Positions 1-8,840 of a stretch of 64,000 bases of DNA are shown here, piece by piece; position 1 is the first letter of the stretch, and each line of letters opens with the position of its first letter. The translations under genes were made by a program, and so were the position numbers. The notes below the pieces were generated by a model. It was not told the origin of the DNA, ran no database searches, and saw only the letters and a list, made by a program, of their open reading frames with translations. The stretch is from Bacillota bacterium (lineage in GTDB: Bacteria; Bacillota; Clostridia; Lachnospirales; Bianqueaceae). The stretch lies in the NCBI GenBank assembly GCA_017442735.1, contig JAFRZE010000035.1, forward strand, positions 1-64,000, in the 5' to 3' direction.

Positions 1-245
1 GTCCAGGGATTGGAAAAGATAATCTTGAGAATAACCTTCTTGCCCAATCGAAGCTTCAGAGGATCGCTTTTTCTGGGGAAGATACCAGTCAGATGTTTCT
101 TCTCGCCCAGGATTTAGATAAGATTGCTCGTCAAATTGATGCGCCGCCCAAAAATGCAAAAATATACTGGGTGGCGGGACTTGAAAATGCACTATCCGCC
201 CCAATGAGTTGGGGCGGATTAGAAAAAACGTGAGAATAAGCCCAA
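1..245 (+). repeat. Degenerate dispersed repeat, copy A (coding-like)
   Basis: This AT-richer stretch matches the reverse complement of 51212-51480 over nearly its whole length, so it is one copy of a dispersed repeat. On the plus strand a frame is open from base 3 to a TGA at 231-233 (76 codons, entering from the left edge). It reads PGIGKDNLENNLLAQ, later KIARQIDAPPKNAKIYW, and ends LEKT. The second copy encodes the same motifs with stop codons. Bases 195-218 form a perfect hairpin (10-base arms, loop TGAG). It could be the 3' end of a real gene running in from the left, or a decayed repeat. No domain is recognised. Confidence 0.6.
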
Positions 246-633
246 AAGCTTCTTCAAATGAGGCCATAATTTTGCTACAGCCCCTTTTCTTCTTTTCTCC
301 CGCTCCTGTCCTCCATAGACTATATGTTTTTCACTATCACACATAGAAACGGCAGGAAATGCCCTTTTTCCAAAATCACGCGGCGGCGCCAATCAAGAGT
401 TTTTCATGGAGCAGCGACGCGTGATTTTGAAAACCCGTCTCTCACGGAGCAACCATTTGGCGTTACCAAGATGTGGTCTAACTGAAAAGCTCGATTCACA
501 ATGACAATGAGTTTTAAATCTTACGGGTTTTTAATTTCGTCACCCTGCACTAAAAAGTCAGATGAATTTTGTGCTTTTTGGATGGCATTCAGGCCGATAA
601 ATAAGTATAATATTCTTCAAGAAAAATCTTTAA
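246..633. other. Non-coding stretch between repeat A and the pyr leader
   Basis: No convincing gene is seen here. The only open frame, 501-755, runs through the PyrR leader and into pyrR, has no ribosome binding site and is not believable. The one notable structure is a 12-base perfect inverted repeat, 371-382 against 418-429 (arm CAAAATCACGCG), separated by 35 bases. Its role is unknown. Confidence 0.5.
583..611 (+). promoter_or_regulatory. Possible pyrR-uraA promoter
   Basis: A perfect -10 box TATAAT lies at 606-611, just upstream of the PyrR leader. The -35 position (583-588, TGGCAT) is poor. Placement before the attenuator is what would be expected. Confidence 0.4.
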
Positions 634-720
634 ACCGATACAGTGAGATCGGTAAGGTTGGAAGAAGAATCATAATAAAAAAAACCATGCCTTACCGGAG
701 ATCGGTGAGGCATTTTTTAT
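634..720 (+). promoter_or_regulatory. PyrR-responsive transcription attenuator
   Basis: Three mutually exclusive RNA structures can be read. The PyrR-binding hairpin is ACCGAT (634-639) and ATCGGT (648-653) around the loop ACAGTGAG, which matches the family's CAGNGAG loop. The antiterminator pairs about 650-659 (CGGTAAGGTT) with 690-697 (CCTTACCG). The terminator pairs 687-697 with 703-713 and is followed by six T at 713-718. From known biology, PyrR bound to UMP or UTP stabilises the first hairpin, frees the terminator and shuts off pyr genes. The direct position before pyrR and a uracil permease fits autoregulation. Confidence 0.85.
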
Positions 721-741
721 GTCGGAAACGGGAGGGAAGAC

Positions 742-1284
742 GTGGAACGGTATAAGGCGACGCTCATGGATGACAAAGCGGTAAGCCGGGCACTTCGGCG
801 TATCTCCCATGAGATCGTGGAACATAACAACGGAGCGGAGAATGTCGTGATCGTGGGCATCCGCCGGCGGGGCGTTTCGCTCGCCAAGGTGATCGCGGTA
901 AACATCGCCTCGATCGAAGGGACGAAGGTCCCGGTCGGCGCGCTGGATATCACGTTCTACCGGGATGACCTGGAGAAAAGGACGGAATCTCCTGTCGTCA
1001 AGGAAACGAAGATCCCCTTCGAGATCACCGGGCGGCACGTGATCCTCGTCGACGATGTGCTTTACACGGGACGGACCGCTTCCGCGGCGCTCGACGCGCT
1101 GAAGGAAAGAGGCCGCGCGGCTTCGATCCAGCTGGCGGTGCTTGTGGATCGCGGGCACAGGGAACTGCCGATCCGCGGCGATTATGTGGGAAAGAACGTT
1201 CCCACTTCCAGACAGGAGATCATTGAGGTAAAGATCCCCCCGTTCGAGGATTACACCGCGGTCGAGCTTTTCGAAACCGTCTAA
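742..1284 (+). CDS. pyrR: Bifunctional pyr operon attenuator PyrR / uracil phosphoribosyltransferase
   Basis: This 180-residue protein is full length for PyrR. It binds pyr mRNA in response to uridine nucleotides, and in many species also converts uracil and PRPP to UMP. The PRPP-binding loop is clear ([14 protein letters not shown], about residues 108-121), as is the N-terminal region [12 protein letters not shown]. The start is GTG at 742 with GGAGG at 731-735; the open frame upstream lacks a site. It lies directly behind its own attenuator and upstream of a uracil permease, the common pyrR-pyrP arrangement. Confidence 0.95.
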   Translation: MERYKATLMDDKAVSRALRRISHEIVEHNNGAENVVIVGIRRRGVSLAKVIAVNIASIEGTKVPVGALDITFYRDDLEKRTESPVVKETKIPFEITGRHVILVDDVLYTGRTASAALDALKERGRAASIQLAVLVDRGHRELPIRGDYVGKNVPTSRQEIIEVKIPPFEDYTAVELFETV

Positions 1285-1352
1285 AATGGTCAAGGTAAAG
1301 GACAAAGCGGTCGTCCGGCTGATTTGTTTTTTGCCTTAACCGTTTAGATAAA

Positions 1353-1390
1353 GGCCGGATGCCGATCTTCGGGATCGGTGTCCGGTCTGA
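1353..1390 (+). other. Strong GC hairpin in the pyrR-uraA gap
   Basis: A long imperfect hairpin (GGCCGGATGCCGATC and its near complement) closes on a TTCG tetraloop between pyrR and uraA. There is no T-run after it, so it is not an intrinsic terminator. It could act as an mRNA stability or processing element. I do not see a second PyrR-binding loop here. Confidence 0.5.
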
Positions 1391-1441
1391 CCAATATTTA
1401 AACTGTGTCTGTTGGCACAAAATATCAGGAGGGTACTATCT

Positions 1442-2779
1442 ATGAAACTCGTTTACACAATCGAAGACAAGCCCGGATTTGGGAAAACACTCGTTTTCGC
1501 TTTCCAGCAGCTGCTTGCCATCATGGCCGCTACCATCGCGGTTCCCGCCATTATCGGTAACGGTATGTCTCCCACCGCGGCCCTGTTTGGCGCTGGTGTC
1601 GGTACCATCGTTTATCTGCTGTTCACCAGATCCAAGAGCCCGGTCTTCCTTGGAAGCTCCTTTGCTTTCATCGGTTCTATGTTTGCGGCTTTTGCCGGCG
1701 CGGCTTCCGCAGCGGCCGGTTATCTTGGCCTGATCCTCGGCGCTCTGTTCGCGGGTCTTGTCTATGTCATCCTTGCGCTGGTCGTTAAGGCAGTCGGCAC
1801 CAAATGGGTCGACAAACTGATGCCCGCGGTCGTTATCGGACCTACCGTTGCGATCATCGGACTGTCGTTAGCCGGCAACGCGGTCGGCGACCTGATGAGC
1901 GGCAATGTCGCGGTCGACGGCGCACAGCTTGCTTCTCCCTACATCTGCCTGATCTGCGGTCTGGTCACCCTGTTCACCACCATGGCCTGCAACGTCTTCG
2001 GTAAGAAGATGGTCAAGATGATCCCGTTCATTATCGGTATCGTAGTCGGTTATGCCCTGGCTGCTATTTTCACCGCGATCGGTTTCGCAGCGAATATCGA
2101 CGCGCTGAAGATCATCGACTTCTCCAAGTTCGAGTCCATGTCCTGGATTCCGGATTTCACCTTCCTGACTGCTTTCAAGGGCTTTGGTGATCTCTCCGCT
2201 TCCTACATCGTTACCCTCCTGGCTGCCTACGCGCCGGTTTCCTTCGTTGTTTTCGCTGAGCACATCGCGGACCACAAGAACCTTTCCTCCATCATCGAGC
2301 GCGACCTTCTGAAAGAGCCCGGCCTTGACCGCACTCTTCTCGGCGATGGTATCGGTTCCTTCTGCGGCGCCTTCTTCGGCGGCTGCCCCAACACCACTTA
2401 CGGTGAGTCTGTCGGCTGTGTCGCTATCTCCGGCAACGCTTCCATCATTACCATCTGGTACACGGCTGTTCTGGCCATGGTCATCAGCTTCTTCGGTCCG
2501 TTCGCGACCTTCCTTTCCACTATTCCCAGCTGCGTCATGGGCGGTGTCTGCTTCGCTCTTTACGGATTCATCGCTGTCAGCGGTCTGAAGATGATCCAGA
2601 ACGTCGATCTGAACCAGCATCCGAACATGTTCGTCGTTTCCGTCATCCTGATCGCCGGTATCGGCGGCATGAGCCTGAACTTCGGCTCCGTGACGATTAC
2701 CGAAGTAGCCTGCGCGCTGATCCTTGGTATCATTACCAATGTCGTGCTGAAGAAAAAGGAAGCAAAAGAAGAAGAATAA
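1442..2779 (+). CDS. uraA: Uracil permease (NCS2/UraA family)
   Basis: This 445-residue inner-membrane transporter has alternating hydrophobic segments through its length and the NCS2 signature NTTYGESVGCVAISGNAS. It most likely imports uracil with protons, because it follows pyrR and shares its leader; xanthine/uric acid transport is the alternative within the family. I chose ATG at 1442 because AGGAGGG lies at 1427-1433; an in-frame TTG at 1412 has no site. The C-terminus is short and charged (KKKEAKEEE). Confidence 0.9.
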   Translation: MKLVYTIEDKPGFGKTLVFAFQQLLAIMAATIAVPAIIGNGMSPTAALFGAGVGTIVYLLFTRSKSPVFLGSSFAFIGSMFAAFAGAASAAAGYLGLILGALFAGLVYVILALVVKAVGTKWVDKLMPAVVIGPTVAIIGLSLAGNAVGDLMSGNVAVDGAQLASPYICLICGLVTLFTTMACNVFGKKMVKMIPFIIGIVVGYALAAIFTAIGFAANIDALKIIDFSKFESMSWIPDFTFLTAFKGFGDLSASYIVTLLAAYAPVSFVVFAEHIADHKNLSSIIERDLLKEPGLDRTLLGDGIGSFCGAFFGGCPNTTYGESVGCVAISGNASIITIWYTAVLAMVISFFGPFATFLSTIPSCVMGGVCFALYGFIAVSGLKMIQNVDLNQHPNMFVVSVILIAGIGGMSLNFGSVTITEVACALILGIITNVVLKKKEAKEEE

Positions 2780-2820
2780 AAAAGATTTCAGCATCTGTCT
2801 GAAAAGTCGATCAACAAAAA

Positions 2821-2864
2821 AGCCGATCTGCCGCGTTTGGTTCAGCAGATCGGCTATTCTTTTT
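2821..2864 (+). terminator. Intrinsic terminator after uraA
   Basis: Perfect 11-bp stem AGCCGATCTGC (2821-2831) with 2845-2855, followed by a T-rich run to 2864. It ends the pyrR-uraA unit. Confidence 0.85.
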
Positions 2865-2946
2865 CTGTGCCCTTTATACGATGCTTTGTGATTTGTCAAA
2901 TTTGCGATTTATAAAGCAAGAAGCCGGCAGATGGCCTCCCAGGCAT

Positions 2947-4950
2947 TTATTTCAGGTACTTCTCCATCCAGGCGAGGATCTCTTCCATACGGTGGATCCG
3001 GTTTTTCGGCTTACCGCTGCGGGAAAGCTCGTGGGTCTCATCATGGAACAGAACCATCTTCGACGGACAACCGTTCATCTGCAGGGCGGTGAACATCGAA
3101 ATGCCTTCCGCCATCCAGCAGCGATAATCCTTGTCCGAGTGGATAAAGAGCGTCGGGGTCTGGCAATTCGGCGCGGCCGCCAGCGGGGAATGTCCCCAGA
3201 GCTGCTCCAGACCATCGCGGGTGCGGGCGCCCTGGTGCCACTTTGTGAAGCTGTAACCGATGTCACTTGTGTGCTCAAAGATCGTCCAGGCCGCGATGGA
3301 ACGCTGCGAGCAGGCGGCTTTGAACCGGTTCGTATGACCGATGATCCAGTTCGTCATAAAGCCGCCATAGGATCCGCCGGTCACGCCTAAACGCTCCGGA
3401 TCGATCTTCGGGTAGCGGCGAAGCGCTTCGTCCGTAAATTCCATGAGGTCTTCATAGTCGATGCTGCCGTAGCGGTCACAGATATCCTCGAACGCGCCGC
3501 CACGTCCGTCAGAACCGCGCGGATTGCAGAAGATCACATAGAAACCGGCATTAGCCCAGAGCTCCATTTCATGATGATAAATACTGCCGAAAACCGTGGC
3601 CGGGCCGCCATGGATATGAAGGATACAGGGGAAACGGCCGTCCGGACCGGCCAGGGAGACCGGCGCGCCATCTTCCGTCGGCGTCTCAAAACCATCCTCT
3701 GCCGCAGCAGGCGTCATGACATAGCCGTGGATGGATACGCCGTCCTTATTGACAAACTCAAAGTATTCCGGTGTGCGGATATCATACTCTTCCTGGAAAG
3801 CGTCATTGAAATGTGTTACCTGCTCGCCGTCCAGATAGAGTTCCGGCAGACGATCGTCAAAGAGTCCGCAGACGACCACATGGTCTTCCGTGATGTCAAA
3901 GCTGTCCGCGGAACCTTCCGGTGTCAGGTTCTCCGAGATCGTTCCGTCCGCGGAGAGATACCGCAGATACGCGCTTTCACAGTCGGTCGTGATGAAATAC
4001 CAGCGGTCCTTCAGGCGTTTCGCCGCCCTTCCGCCGCCAAGACGCGCGTCCGAACCGACGGAAGATCCGATCCCCCGATCATAACGGGCAAAGAGGGACA
4101 ATTCTTTCGTCTCGGGATCCAGCAGATAAAAGTCCGGATTGTACATGCCGATATTTACGCCGTCCCCATAGGTCGTAAAGAGGATTTTTCCGGCTCCGGG
4201 CTGTTCCGGGCCCACGCCTTCGCCGGGCCAGAAATCCGCCACATAGCCGGCTTTCGTATTCGGCTCGATCAGGCATTTCGAAGTCTTCGAATCGATGTCA
4301 TACAGGTAAAGTCCCGGGTAATCATACTTGCGTCCGCCTTCCCAAAGCGCACCGCGGTACAGGAACTTGCGTCCACAGACTTCTCCCAGAGAGGCATCGA
4401 ACCACGGCTCTGTCACTGGTGTAAGCTCTCCGGTCGAGCGCTGGTACAGGTAGATCCGTCCGCGAAGGCCGGCAGTGAATCCCCGTCCGTTAAACCAGAA
4501 CGGCGTTTCTTCCAGTGTCTCCCAGCCACGATCCTTGTCGGTCTCACCGTTGTTCTGAGTCGCCTGGATGATATAAAGATCTTCATCCACCGGCACGATC
4601 TTTCCGGCCCGGATCGGCAGAGAGAACGCTTTCCTCGCTTCTCCGCCCGCCGGATCGATCTCATAGAAGACCGTCTCGTCTTCCTTTTCTTTTTCCTCTT
4701 TTGTCCGCTTGGCAGCGAAAAGCAGCGTCCCGGAAGGGGTAAACTCAAATCCTCTCGCGTCTCCGCCGGATGTCAGCTGTGAGACTTTTTTTGTCTCTAC
4801 ATCCAGCAGCCACACGTCCCCGTGATAGGTGTTCTCCTTCAGATCCGCCTGTTGCAGCACGAATCCGATCTTCTTTCCATCCGGGCTGAAGGTCGGCGCG
4901 CTCACATATTTGAATTCCAGAAATGTATCCGCTTTGATCTGTTTTTTCAT
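2947..4950 (-). CDS. S9 family (prolyl oligopeptidase/acylaminoacyl) peptidase
   Basis: This 667-residue serine peptidase has an N-terminal beta-propeller (about 1-400) and a C-terminal alpha/beta hydrolase. The nucleophile lies in GGSYGG (Ser527). The other triad members are Asp608 in HSDKDYRC and His640 in HDETHELSRSG. The family removes residues from, or cleaves, short peptides, often acylated. No signal peptide is seen, so it is probably cytoplasmic. The start has AGAGGA a few bases upstream. The gene follows the C11 peptidase by 30 bases, so both are probably one transcript. Confidence 0.9.
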   Translation of the reverse strand: MKKQIKADTFLEFKYVSAPTFSPDGKKIGFVLQQADLKENTYHGDVWLLDVETKKVSQLTSGGDARGFEFTPSGTLLFAAKRTKEEKEKEDETVFYEIDPAGGEARKAFSLPIRAGKIVPVDEDLYIIQATQNNGETDKDRGWETLEETPFWFNGRGFTAGLRGRIYLYQRSTGELTPVTEPWFDASLGEVCGRKFLYRGALWEGGRKYDYPGLYLYDIDSKTSKCLIEPNTKAGYVADFWPGEGVGPEQPGAGKILFTTYGDGVNIGMYNPDFYLLDPETKELSLFARYDRGIGSSVGSDARLGGGRAAKRLKDRWYFITTDCESAYLRYLSADGTISENLTPEGSADSFDITEDHVVVCGLFDDRLPELYLDGEQVTHFNDAFQEEYDIRTPEYFEFVNKDGVSIHGYVMTPAAAEDGFETPTEDGAPVSLAGPDGRFPCILHIHGGPATVFGSIYHHEMELWANAGFYVIFCNPRGSDGRGGAFEDICDRYGSIDYEDLMEFTDEALRRYPKIDPERLGVTGGSYGGFMTNWIIGHTNRFKAACSQRSIAAWTIFEHTSDIGYSFTKWHQGARTRDGLEQLWGHSPLAAAPNCQTPTLFIHSDKDYRCWMAEGISMFTALQMNGCPSKMVLFHDETHELSRSGKPKNRIHRMEEILAWMEKYLK

Positions 4951-4980
4951 GCAGCATTTCCTCTCTCCGTATAAAAACGG

Positions 4981-7281
4981 TCAGAACCACACTCCGCCGT
5001 CTTCGTCGATCGTGAAGATGACGGCATCGGACAGGTAGTAGTCGTTGTAGATATCGTCGATGCAGAACATATAGTAGTAATCGCCGGGTTCGAGCAGATC
5101 ATAGTAGATCTCGAGTGTGCCCCTGACTTTGTACTCCTCACCCATGTAGGCGCCTTCTTCGAAATCATCCACGGTATAGCTGTAGTAGCGCGGGATGATC
5201 ACGTCGCCGTCCTTCAGCTGGATCAGATTCCTGCCGGCGGCGCCGGATTCGTCGATACCTTCCCAGACGCCTTCCACCACGACCGACCAGTCACTGTTCT
5301 GCCGCAGTCTCAGGAACATCTGCTCACCGTTATAGTAGATCGGTGATGTATAAATAATGTAGTCGTCCTCTGCCTGCACGATGTAGGTCGCCAGATTCTG
5401 TCCGTCCGGCAGCGAGAGCCAGTAACCGTCCATGTTGTCGGCGAATTCGCCCTTCTTCCAGTCAGCGTAGATATCGTAGGTCTCGCCGAGCTCGATGAAA
5501 TCCATCTCATCCGCGGACATCTCAAAGACGTAGGCATAGACATCCGCTGTATAGGAAAGGCCGGATTCATCCAGAATGAAATAGTAATATCCATCCTCAT
5601 CAAATTGAGGTTCGACCTTGAACGTGATCAGCGGGCTGTTACCGGTCACTTCGATCACATCGGCGTACGCGAAGTAATCCTCATAAGGATAATAATCTTC
5701 GTCCCATTGATCCTCGTAGTCATCCCACTCATCCCAGTCGTCCCAGTCCTCATAATCATCCCAGTCTCCCCAGAACCAGCTCCAGAGTCCGTCCTCGTCG
5801 AACCAGGTGTCATCCTCATACTCTTCCTCGGAGGCGGTCAGCACGTTGCCCTGCGCCTGACGGTCGACAAAGGAAAGATAATACGGGCTGATACAGATCT
5901 CCGCGAAAGTCTTCAGTTCGGAAGAGCCCTGTACTTCCAGCGGATAATACATGGAAAGGCCGCAGGAAGAACGATGGACGGATCCGCTCACCTTGTAGAC
6001 CACACAGTTCTCCAGCGCTTTCAGCACTTCCGCTGTCCCGGTGCCGTACTTGCCGCAGGCACGGATGATGCCGGCAAGATCGACCATGTTCGTGTAGCCT
6101 TCCGACTTATTGTTGCCGCCGAAGTTGTCCGCGCTTTCGATCCCGCGCACCATCTCGGTCAATTTTGCGACCTCTGACCCGGCATCAAAAAAACCGTGAG
6201 CGAACGTATTGAACTTGATCAGGAAATCATCCACTTTCCGAAGATCGATGACCGAAAGCGTCGACAGATCGATATCACCGTCCGACTGGCAGGCTTTCAT
6301 AAAGCTGTCACAGATCACTTTACCGAGCGCCAGTCCGTCCGCCTTGGGATTGGAGGAAAGGTATTTTCCGATCGCCTCATAATCCCATCCGCCGCCGGGC
6401 TCCGTTTCGACGGACCCGATCATATAATCCGCGTAGGAAGCCAGGATATTCGCAGCTTCGATACTTCCCATCAGACAGGCGTCGAAGCCGATGAACTCGA
6501 ACCGGTCAGTCATCTTGGCGAAGACACTGCGGAACGCCTGATTTATCTCCGTCAGAGACAGCGAATCGTTCTGTTCCAGCTCGTCAAAGCACACGCCGGT
6601 GATGGAGCCGCCGCCATGATTCCAGAAGATCACGCCCATGTGTTCCGCCGGATACTGATGGATCCCCCATTCGAGGAAACCGATCAGCGTGGCGATCCGG
6701 CCCATGCCGGCACGAGACACTTCCCCTACCTTACTGACTTTGCCGTCTTTCACCAGGAACCGCTGATTGACGCCCCGGTCGAAATAGTCGCTGCTGCGGA
6801 CATTCGTTCCGCCGGTCTCCACGACGAACTGAACTTTGTCCCCGGACACGCCTTTCTTCATTTCTTCGAGATCCGTCGTTCCGGCGCCGCCCTGCCAGAA
6901 ATCGGATTCCAGATCCGTTCCGCAAAGATAGACAAAGATCGTCCAGGTCCCTTCTTCTCCCATCGGCGCCTCGTTGGCAAGCTGCGGACGGTCGATCAGC
7001 ATCTCGCCGGTCTCCGCCGACACCTCGATGGAAAGCCCGTCCGGTGTGGAAGAATCTGAAGAGTCGTCATGGGTGTTATCCTGTGTATAATAGGAAGATG
7101 GATGAGAACTGTCCTCACTTTCCCAGTCATCCCAATCATCATCCCAGTCTTCGTCATCGTCCCAAAAATCATCGAACCAGGGATCATCCTCCTCGAAAAG
7201 AATATCCTCGATCAGACCGCAGCCGCAAAGCTGGATCATCACGACGAAGATCATCAAAACCGCAAGAATTCGTTTTTTCAC
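4981..7281 (-). CDS. Clostripain-like (C11) cysteine peptidase lipoprotein with Trp/Asp-rich segments
   Basis: This 766-residue protein starts at GTG (AGGAAGG upstream) with a lipoprotein signal ending LCGC, so Cys21 is the likely lipidated residue. The peptidase domain spans about 112-460. Catalytic His222 lies in FWNHGGG and Cys269 in FDACLMG, as in the clostripain family, which cleaves after Arg or Lys. Two low-complexity stretches are made almost only of Asp, Trp, Glu, Tyr and Phe: about residues 31-57 next to the membrane anchor, and about 484-533 between the peptidase and a beta-rich C-terminus. The function of these stretches is unknown. Expected location is the outer face of the membrane. 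Confidence 0.88.
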   Translation of the reverse strand: MKKRILAVLMIFVVMIQLCGCGLIEDILFEEDDPWFDDFWDDDEDWDDDWDDWESEDSSHPSSYYTQDNTHDDSSDSSTPDGLSIEVSAETGEMLIDRPQLANEAPMGEEGTWTIFVYLCGTDLESDFWQGGAGTTDLEEMKKGVSGDKVQFVVETGGTNVRSSDYFDRGVNQRFLVKDGKVSKVGEVSRAGMGRIATLIGFLEWGIHQYPAEHMGVIFWNHGGGSITGVCFDELEQNDSLSLTEINQAFRSVFAKMTDRFEFIGFDACLMGSIEAANILASYADYMIGSVETEPGGGWDYEAIGKYLSSNPKADGLALGKVICDSFMKACQSDGDIDLSTLSVIDLRKVDDFLIKFNTFAHGFFDAGSEVAKLTEMVRGIESADNFGGNNKSEGYTNMVDLAGIIRACGKYGTGTAEVLKALENCVVYKVSGSVHRSSCGLSMYYPLEVQGSSELKTFAEICISPYYLSFVDRQAQGNVLTASEEEYEDDTWFDEDGLWSWFWGDWDDYEDWDDWDEWDDYEDQWDEDYYPYEDYFAYADVIEVTGNSPLITFKVEPQFDEDGYYYFILDESGLSYTADVYAYVFEMSADEMDFIELGETYDIYADWKKGEFADNMDGYWLSLPDGQNLATYIVQAEDDYIIYTSPIYYNGEQMFLRLRQNSDWSVVVEGVWEGIDESGAAGRNLIQLKDGDVIIPRYYSYTVDDFEEGAYMGEEYKVRGTLEIYYDLLEPGDYYYMFCIDDIYNDYYLSDAVIFTIDEDGGVWF

Positions 7282-7321
7282 GTTTCACCTTCCTAAGAAA
7301 TAGCAAGTCTTCAATAAAGGC

Positions 7322-7350
7322 ATGATATCACAATATTTTCTTCTTGACAA
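7322..7350 (-). promoter_or_regulatory. Promoter of the C11-S9 peptidase operon
   Basis: Reading the minus strand, -35 TTGTCA (7350-7345), a 17-base spacer and -10 TATCAT (7327-7322) precede the C11 gene. Confidence 0.7.
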
Positions 7351-7402
7351 ATGTGAAAATCTGAAGCAGAGTAAAATATATATCTTACACGAGGTCTTTC
7401 AT

Positions 7403-8800
7403 ATGTCAGTTCAGAAAACCAGGAAAACCAGTATCGATATGACCGTCGGAAATCCCATCCGGCTCATGGTCCTGTTCGCGATCCCCATGTGGATCGGCGG
7501 CGTATTCCAGCTCATGTACAACATGGTGGACACGATCGTGGTAGGCCGTTTCGTCTCTACCGACGCATTAGCCGCCATCGGCGCGACATCCAGTACGACC
7601 GCTTTCATCCTTTTCCTTGGCAACGGCGTTACCAACACCCTGTCGGTCATCGTCGCGCAGGCGGAAGGCGCGAAACAGGCCGAAAAGCTGAAAAAAGTCG
7701 TCGCGCACGCCGCCTACCTTGTCGTAGCAGCCGGCATCTTTCTGGGACTCGTCAGTTCCCTGATCGCCAGGCCCCTCATGCAGCTGCTTGGCACGGATCC
7801 GCTCATTATCGACGATTCCGTCACTTATATCCGGATCGTTTCCGGACTTACCATCGCGCAGATGTGCTACAACGGCTCTGCCGCGATCCTGCGCGCGATC
7901 GGTGATTCGAAGACGCCGCTTTATTTCCTGATCTTCAGCTCTCTTCTCAATATCGTCCTGGACCTTGCCTTTGTACTGGGTCTTGGCGCAGGTGTCGCGG
8001 GCGTTGCCTGGGCAACGATACTCTCCCAGCTTCTGTCCGGTATTCTCTGCATCACCTACATGCTTCGGAAGTATGAACGGCTTCGCCCAAATAAAGCCGC
8101 CTGGAAATACGATCCGGCCTTGATGGGTGAGTTTCTCCGCATCGGCCTTCCGCTGGTCGTGCAGTCCGTCACGCTGAATATCGGTATGTTCGTGATCACA
8201 GCTGTCATCAACTCCTTCGGCAAGGATGTCATGGCCGCCTATACGATCGGTTCCAGGGTAGAGCACCTCGCTACCGTGACCTTCTCGAATATCGCATTCT
8301 CCTTCTCGGTCTTCTCCGGCCAGAACTTCGGTGCGCATCAATATGAACGGATCCGCAGCGGCTATTTCCGGGGTTCGGCGCTGATCGTCGCGCTGACTCT
8401 CCTCTCCACGGCTGTCATGATGGTATTCGCAAGGCCCCTGGCACTTCTCTTTATGGATGAGCCTCAGGAGCTCGTGCTCACGGAGGCTGTTAAACTGATC
8501 CGGATCGAAGCTTCCATGTATATCCTGCTCGGGACCATCTGGGGTATCAACTCGGTCCTCCGCGGCATGGGTGCTGTAAAGATCACGCTGATCTCTTCCA
8601 TCGTGGAGCTGGCAAGCAAGATCGGTCTTTCCCTGCTGCTGCCGATCTTTTGGGGGACCGTCGGCGTGTGGCTGGCGGCACCGATCGGCTGGGGTCTGGG
8701 CATTATCCCGACCCTAGGGTTCTTCCTCTGGTGGGCAAAGGATCCGGAAAACCGATGCATCTGGCTGAAAAAGAAAAAAGAAGAACCTGTCAGGACATAA
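7403..8800 (+). CDS. MATE family efflux transporter
   Basis: The protein has 465 residues, the normal MATE length, with about twelve hydrophobic segments and two homologous halves. The N-terminal motif PMWIGGVFQLMYNMVDTI and the run NTLSVIVAQAEGA are typical of the family. It exports drugs or other organic cations using sodium or proton gradients; the substrate cannot be told from sequence. Start is ATG at 7403 with GAGG at 7391; an in-frame ATG at 7322 is too far upstream and overlaps the divergent promoter. No regulator gene is adjacent. Confidence 0.88.
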   Translation: MSVQKTRKTSIDMTVGNPIRLMVLFAIPMWIGGVFQLMYNMVDTIVVGRFVSTDALAAIGATSSTTAFILFLGNGVTNTLSVIVAQAEGAKQAEKLKKVVAHAAYLVVAAGIFLGLVSSLIARPLMQLLGTDPLIIDDSVTYIRIVSGLTIAQMCYNGSAAILRAIGDSKTPLYFLIFSSLLNIVLDLAFVLGLGAGVAGVAWATILSQLLSGILCITYMLRKYERLRPNKAAWKYDPALMGEFLRIGLPLVVQSVTLNIGMFVITAVINSFGKDVMAAYTIGSRVEHLATVTFSNIAFSFSVFSGQNFGAHQYERIRSGYFRGSALIVALTLLSTAVMMVFARPLALLFMDEPQELVLTEAVKLIRIEASMYILLGTIWGINSVLRGMGAVKITLISSIVELASKIGLSLLLPIFWGTVGVWLAAPIGWGLGIIPTLGFFLWWAKDPENRCIWLKKKKEEPVRT

Positions 8801-8806
8801 AAAAAT

Positions 8807-8833
8807 GGAGCCATCACCGTGGCTCCGTTTTTT
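8807..8833 (+). terminator. Terminator after the MATE gene, usable in both directions
   Basis: 7-bp stem GGAGCCA (8807-8813) with 8820-8826, then six T at 8828-8833. A-run at 8798-8805 gives a T-run on the minus strand for the convergent gene. Confidence 0.8.
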
Positions 8834-8840
8834 ATCTCTT

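Noticed and set aside
371-429. Insertion-sequence ends (12-base inverted repeat)
   Set aside because: Only 35 bases separate the arms, with no transposase and no target duplication visible.
501-755. 84-residue open frame before pyrR
   Set aside because: It crosses the PyrR attenuator and has no ribosome site or recognisable protein.
2881-4782. Long plus-strand frames opposite the S9 peptidase gene
   Set aside because: They are antisense shadows of a full-length, motif-complete peptidase and have no start signals.
7344-7377. Plus-strand promoter for the MATE gene at TTGACA 7344
   Set aside because: The nearest -10-like box (TAAAAT 7372) is 22 bases away, too far; the same bases serve as -35 of the divergent operon.
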